DNA of 64,000 nucleotides from DAOVRD01 sp964521715. GTDB taxonomy: Bacteria; Planctomycetota; Brocadiia; SM23-32. Within the stretch, counting starts at the first letter, position 1. The number at the start of each line of letters is the position of its first letter. Where the stretch lies: assembly GCA_964521715.1 (NCBI GenBank), contig CAZFSS010000004.1, forward strand, positions 1 to 64,000, given 5' to 3'. The notes beneath the pieces are model-generated. The model had not been told where the DNA came from. It was given only the letters and a program-made list of their open reading frames with translations, and searched no databases. The translations under genes were made by a program, and so were the position numbers. Below are positions 59,307 through 64,000 of this stretch, piece by piece.

Positions 59307-61400
59307 GTGAGAACGAGAGTTGAGAGGAAGGTCGCCGAACGAGTGCTGAGCATCGAGACCGGAGGCTTCGCCCGCCAGGCAGACGGGGCCGTGATGGTCC
59401 GCTACGGAGACGTAACCGTGTTTGCGTCGGCCGTCGCCGCGCGGGACATCAGGGACGTGTCGTTCTTTCCATTGACCGTGGAGTACCGCGAGAAGCAGTA
59501 TGCGGCCGGCCAGTTCCCGGGGGGCATCATCAAGAGGGAGGGGCGTCCGACCACGAAGGAGGTGCTGACCTGCCGGCTGGTCGACCGACCAATCCGGCCG
59601 CTGTTCCCGCAGGATTACCACGAGGACGTCCAGATCATAAGCTGGGTGCTGAGCGCCGACGATGAGCACGATCCAGACGTGCTGGCCGTGAACGCCGCGT
59701 CGGCCGCCCTCAGCATCAGCGACATCCCGTTCTCCGGCCCCATCGCCGCCTCCCGCGTCGGCCTGGTCGAGGACGAGTTCGTCATCAATCCCCCCTACGA
59801 GCAGAGGGACAAGGGCGAGCTCAGCATCGTCGTCGCCAGCACGGCGGACTCCGTCCTCATGGTCGAGGGATGGGCGCAGTCAATCCCGGAAGAGGACCTG
59901 CTGACCGGCATCCAATGCGGACATGACGTCAACGTCGAAATCGTGCAGCTCATCAACCAGCTCGTCGAGCAATGCGGCAGGCCCAAGCGCCTCTGGAAAC
60001 CCAACGTGCGGCGGCAACTGGCCATCGACCGGGTCCTGCCCGCTTACTTCGACAGGTACCGCCAGGCGGACACCGGCCCGCAGAGGGAGCGCACTGCCGC
60101 CGTGAATGCCTTGCGCAGCAAAGCCATGGAGGAGTTCTGCAAGGGCCAGGACGAAAGCGCCCTGACCGAGGCCGAGGTGGCCGTCGCATTCGATGAGATG
60201 GCGAACCGGGCCATGCGTCAGTCCATCGTGCAGACAGGACGGCGGACGGACGGACGCGCCCTCAACGAGTTGCGCGAGGTGAGCTGCGAGGTTGGCTGCC
60301 TGCCGCGTGCGCATGGTTCGGCCATCTTCACGCGGGGCGAGACGCAGGCCCTGGTCGTGGCCACGCTCGGGACCGTGCATGACGAGCAGCGCATCCTGGA
60401 CCCGCTGGTCGAGGAAGCGCCGAAGAAGTTCATGTTCCACTACGAGTTCCCTCCCTTCAGCGTCGGGGAGGTCAGGCCGATGCGCGGGCCGGGGCGGCGC
60501 GACATCGGGCACGGCGAACTGGCCGAGCGCGCCCTGCGCGCCGTGCTGCCCTCGCCGGACGAGTTCCCCTACACCATCCGCGCCGCCTCGGACATCCTGG
60601 AGTCCAACGGCTCGTCCTCCATGGCCAGCGTCTGCGGAGGCACGCTCTGCCTGATGGACGCCGGCGTGCCCATCAAGCACCCCGTTGCCGGAGTCGCGAT
60701 GGGGCTGGTCATGGACGCGGGGAAGGCCTACATCCTGACCGATATCGCCGGCTCCGAGGACTACCACGGCGACATGGACCTGAAGGTGGCCGGCACCCAG
60801 CACGGGGTGACAGCCGTCCAGATGGACCTGAAAATGGTCGGGGTCAAGACGGATGTGCTCCGCAAGGCGCTGCAGCAGGCGCGGGAGGCCCGCCTGGAGG
60901 TCCTCAGGGCCATGCTCCGCACGTTGCCCCGGCCGCGCGAGGAGATCTCGCCCTACGCCCCCGTGCTGATCAAGGTCAAGATAGATCCCGCCAACATCGG
61001 CAAGTTGATCGGGCCCGGCGGAAAGACCATCAGGGGACTGGAAGCCCAGTATCAGTGCAGCATAGAGGTCGAGGAGGACGGAACCGTCACCGTGTCCAGC
61101 GAGCGCGGTGGCGGCGCCGGCGATGCAGCCGCCTACATCGAGCAACTGGGCAAGGAAGTCCAGGTCGGGGCGATCTACGAGGGCGTCGTCACCGACACGA
61201 AGGAGTTCGGCGTCATCGTCGAGCTGTTCCCGGGCATGGACGGCCTCTGCCACATCAGCCAGCTCGACGAATCCTACGTCAAGGACGTCTCGGACGTCTG
61301 CAAGATCGGCGACAAGATCAAGGTCAAGGTCCTGAGCGTGGAGGACAACAGGGTCAGGCTCAGCCGCAAGGCCGCCCTCAAGGAATCGCCCCACAGCTGA
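59307..61400 (+). CDS. pnp: Polyribonucleotide nucleotidyltransferase
   Basis: PNPase degrades RNA 3' to 5' using phosphate. The 697-residue protein has two RNase PH domains joined by a helical region (first: FFPLTVEYREKQYAAGQFPGG; second: FTRGETQALVVATLG, then SDILESNGSSSMASVCGGTL and DIAGSEDYHGDMDLKVAGT). A KH domain (ANIGKLIGPGGKTIRGLEA) and a C-terminal S1 domain (GAIYEGVVTDTKEFGVIVELFPGMDGLCHISQL) follow. The GTG at 59307 has AGAGGA upstream; the in-frame ATG at 59253 lies in the leader. Confidence 0.96.
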   Translation: MRTRVERKVAERVLSIETGGFARQADGAVMVRYGDVTVFASAVAARDIRDVSFFPLTVEYREKQYAAGQFPGGIIKREGRPTTKEVLTCRLVDRPIRPLFPQDYHEDVQIISWVLSADDEHDPDVLAVNAASAALSISDIPFSGPIAASRVGLVEDEFVINPPYEQRDKGELSIVVASTADSVLMVEGWAQSIPEEDLLTGIQCGHDVNVEIVQLINQLVEQCGRPKRLWKPNVRRQLAIDRVLPAYFDRYRQADTGPQRERTAAVNALRSKAMEEFCKGQDESALTEAEVAVAFDEMANRAMRQSIVQTGRRTDGRALNELREVSCEVGCLPRAHGSAIFTRGETQALVVATLGTVHDEQRILDPLVEEAPKKFMFHYEFPPFSVGEVRPMRGPGRRDIGHGELAERALRAVLPSPDEFPYTIRAASDILESNGSSSMASVCGGTLCLMDAGVPIKHPVAGVAMGLVMDAGKAYILTDIAGSEDYHGDMDLKVAGTQHGVTAVQMDLKMVGVKTDVLRKALQQAREARLEVLRAMLRTLPRPREEISPYAPVLIKVKIDPANIGKLIGPGGKTIRGLEAQYQCSIEVEEDGTVTVSSERGGGAGDAAAYIEQLGKEVQVGAIYEGVVTDTKEFGVIVELFPGMDGLCHISQLDESYVKDVSDVCKIGDKIKVKVLSVEDNRVRLSRKAALKESPHS

Positions 61401-61466
61401 GCGCGCTCGCCATCGGACAGGCAACGGGCGGCCGCGCAAGCGCCCGACCCATGGAGGCATGACGCA

Positions 61467-62831
<1,365 letters not shown>

Positions 62832-62921
62832 CCAGGCCGGCCGCGAGTGGGAAAAGGTTGCCGCCGGGGTGGGACGAATTCCGAAATCGGCCCAACCGAG
62901 AAAAAAAACTTCCGGAAGCCC

Positions 62922-62951
62922 TTGCATGGACGGGGGGGGAAGTGGTAGAAT
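62922..62951 (+). promoter_or_regulatory. Promoter of a possible non-coding transcript
   Basis: TTGCAT (62922-62927), an 18 bp spacer and TAGAAT (62946-62951). No ORF with an RBS follows before the terminator at 63202. Confidence 0.5.
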
Positions 62952-63053
62952 CAGCGACGGTAAATGGGAGATCACCGGGGGAAGGGGTAGCCGAAACCTG
63001 ACCCCGGTTGCGAAGAATACGGACGAGGGACGAGAGAAGGTCTTACAAAGGGG

Positions 63054-63120
63054 AGGGACAGCGCGGCGTTTTCTGAGAACGGCATATTTCTTGCTGTCTT
63101 TTATGCAGCTGCCTGTCCCT
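63054..63120. repeat. REP-like imperfect palindrome (GGGACAG...CTGTCCC)
   Basis: AGGGACAG (63054-63061) and CTGTCCCT (63113-63120) enclose 51 bases with a smaller GTTTTC/GAGAAC stem. The layout is like the REP elements moved by REP-associated tyrosine transposases. No transposase gene is near and no second copy was found in the window by eye. Confidence 0.4.
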
Positions 63121-63201
63121 AAAATCACGACGCTCCCACCAACAAATGAAAGCGTCGTGAGCTGTCGGGCGAGCGCCCCCCTCCCCGGCAGCAGCCCCTC
63201 T

Positions 63202-63240
63202 TGCGGGTGGGTTCACCCCAGCCCACCCGCATTATTTTGT
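63202..63240 (+). terminator. Rho-independent terminator upstream of metK
   Basis: TGCGGGTGGG (63202-63211) pairs with CCCACCCGCA (63222-63231) around a 10-base loop and is followed by TTATTTTGT. It separates the upstream transcript from metK. Confidence 0.8.
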
Positions 63241-63277
63241 ACGGGCCTCGCGCCTGGTTGAGCCGCAGGCCGGCAAG

Positions 63278-63306
63278 TTGCGCACCCACATTGTTTCTGC
63301 TATATT
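63278..63306 (+). promoter_or_regulatory. Promoter of metK
   Basis: TTGCGC (63278-63283), a 17 bp spacer and TATATT (63301-63306). The leader is about 47 bases, too short for a SAM riboswitch. Confidence 0.65.
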
Positions 63307-63359
63307 CGGTCCGTTCCGCCTCGCCGTTCCACGACATTGGCGCTGCAGAGAAACCACGA

Positions 63360-64000
63360 ATGAGCGGCTACCAACACCTCTTCACTGCGGAATCCGTCTC
63401 GGTGGGGCATCCGGACAAAGTCGCCGACCAGATCAGCGACGCCATCCTGGACGCGTTGATCGAGCGGGATCCGAGAAGCCGGGTCGCCTGCGAGACACTC
63501 GTGACTACGGGCATGGTTTTCATCACCGGCGAGATCACCACCAGAACGGCCGTCAACTACGCGGAGATAGCGCGCCAGACCATCCGCCGGATCGGCTACA
63601 CTGACCCGGCCTACGGGTTCAGCGCGGACAGCTGCGCCGTCCTCACAGCCATCGGCGAGCAGTCCCCCGACATCGCGGCGGGGGTAGACGAGAACGCCGA
63701 AACCGGCAAGGAACAGGGAGCCGGCGACCAGGGGCTGATGGTGGGCTTCGCCTGCACGGAGACCCCCGAGCTGATGCCCCTGCCCGTGATGCTGGCCCAC
63801 AAGATCATGCAGCGCGCCAGAGACGTAAGGGAGCAGAAGGTGCTCCCGTTCCTCCGGCCGGACGGCAAAACGCAAGTGACCGTGCGCTACGACGGCCAGA
63901 GACCCGTGGGCGTGGACACCGTCGTGCTGAGCCTCCAGCACGACCCGGACGTCACCCGGCAGCAACTCAGGGAAGCCTTCATCGAGGAGATCATCAAGCC
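63360..64000 (+). CDS. metK: S-adenosylmethionine synthase, N-terminal part (cut by window edge)
   Basis: MetK makes SAM from methionine and ATP. The 213 codons present start MSGYQHLFTAESVSVGHPDK with the catalytic His and Asp of GHPDK, then QISDAILDALI, GEITT, YGFSADSCAVL, GAGDQGLMVGFA (the ATP-binding GAGDQG) and LAHKIMQ. This is about half of the usual 385-395 residues; the rest lies beyond 64000. It has its own promoter after a terminator, so it is a separate unit. Confidence 0.95.
   Translation, partial: MSGYQHLFTAESVSVGHPDKVADQISDAILDALIERDPRSRVACETLVTTGMVFITGEITTRTAVNYAEIARQTIRRIGYTDPAYGFSADSCAVLTAIGEQSPDIAAGVDENAETGKEQGAGDQGLMVGFACTETPELMPLPVMLAHKIMQRARDVREQKVLPFLRPDGKTQVTVRYDGQRPVGVDTVVLSLQHDPDVTRQQLREAFIEEIIK

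Larger units (their letters stand above)
62958..63240 (+). ncRNA. Possible structured non-coding RNA of about 280 nt
   Basis: A promoter (62922-62951) and an intrinsic terminator (63202-63240) frame a stretch with no credible coding frame. It contains three inverted repeats: ACCGGGG/CCCCGGT (62974-63008), AGGGACAG/CTGTCCCT (63054-63120) and a perfect 10-bp TCACGACGCT/AGCGTCGTGA (63125-63160). It does not match tmRNA, RNase P, SRP or 6S RNA landmarks I know, nor a SAM riboswitch. It could be a small RNA, or REP-like repeats that happen to lie between a promoter and a terminator. Confidence 0.35.

Noticed and set aside
63241..63359. SAM riboswitch in front of metK
   Set aside because: The leader from the predicted start is about 50 bases, and none of the SAM-I, SAM-II or SMK core motifs I know are present there or in the 62958-63240 interval.

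Overview
The window is GC-rich, densely coded bacterial chromosome. It has no tRNA, rRNA, CRISPR array, integrase or insertion sequence that I can recognise. The organism is Gram-negative: it has the long-form YidC, and GmhA, HldE and GmhB for ADP-heptose of LPS inner core. Three things point to a planctomycete-like or related PVC/uncultured lineage: the FHA/Ser-Thr-kinase cluster, the SPFH/P-type ATPase/ABC cluster, and the secreted TadG/TPR proteins beside a URO-D-family methyltransferase-like protein. This placement is inferred from gene families only.

Layout. 1-414 (-): edge of a membrane protein gene. 539-6295 (+): ribH, a nusB-PHP fusion, ftsY, argD-argF (ATGA overlap) and a CxxC cluster protein. 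6511-10997 (+): ilvD, a large vWA membrane protein, and gmhB translationally coupled to it. 11015-23067 (-): one long operon-like run holding an ABC permease, three SPFH (HflK/HflC-like) proteins, a P1B-type ATPase, an ABC ATPase, a second ABC permease and a 590-residue anchored protein. 23240-24598 (-): PHP protein. 24824-30419 (+): lactate dehydrogenase, hldE-gmhA, a site-2 protease, scpA and a phosphoesterase. 30535-32493 (+): yidC. 32631-32873 (+): a RAM-domain gene interrupted by a stop. 33083-37909 (+): secreted HEAT-like, TadG-like and related proteins, one with an in-frame TGA. 37920-40206 (-): tandem paralogous TPR proteins. 40540-44537 (+): DUF2344, rng, rplU, rpmA, obgE. 44605-47303 (-): mnmE and a SorE-like dehydrogenase. 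47431-51491 (-): an FHA/kinase cluster with two likely pseudokinases. 51619-53409 (-): an IspH-UbiA-like fusion. 53585-57056 (+): a TPR protein and argJ. 57479-58537 (-): URO-D family protein. 58742-62831 (+): rpsO, pnp and a sigma-54 activator with a degenerate receiver. 62952-63240 (+): a possible non-coding transcript. 63360-end (+): metK.

The genes group into arginine synthesis (argD, argF, argJ), heptose synthesis, RNA and ribosome functions (nusB-PHP, rng, rplU, rpmA, obgE, mnmE, rpsO, pnp), protein targeting (ftsY, yidC) and an envelope/signalling set. Housekeeping-sigma promoters are unusually easy to read here: a TTGnnn box, a 16-18 bp spacer, then a TATAAT-like box.

The best candidates for undescribed biology are the SPFH/P-type ATPase/ABC locus, the NusB-PHP fusion, the IspH-UbiA fusion with a lost first Asp motif, and the FHA/pseudokinase cluster.
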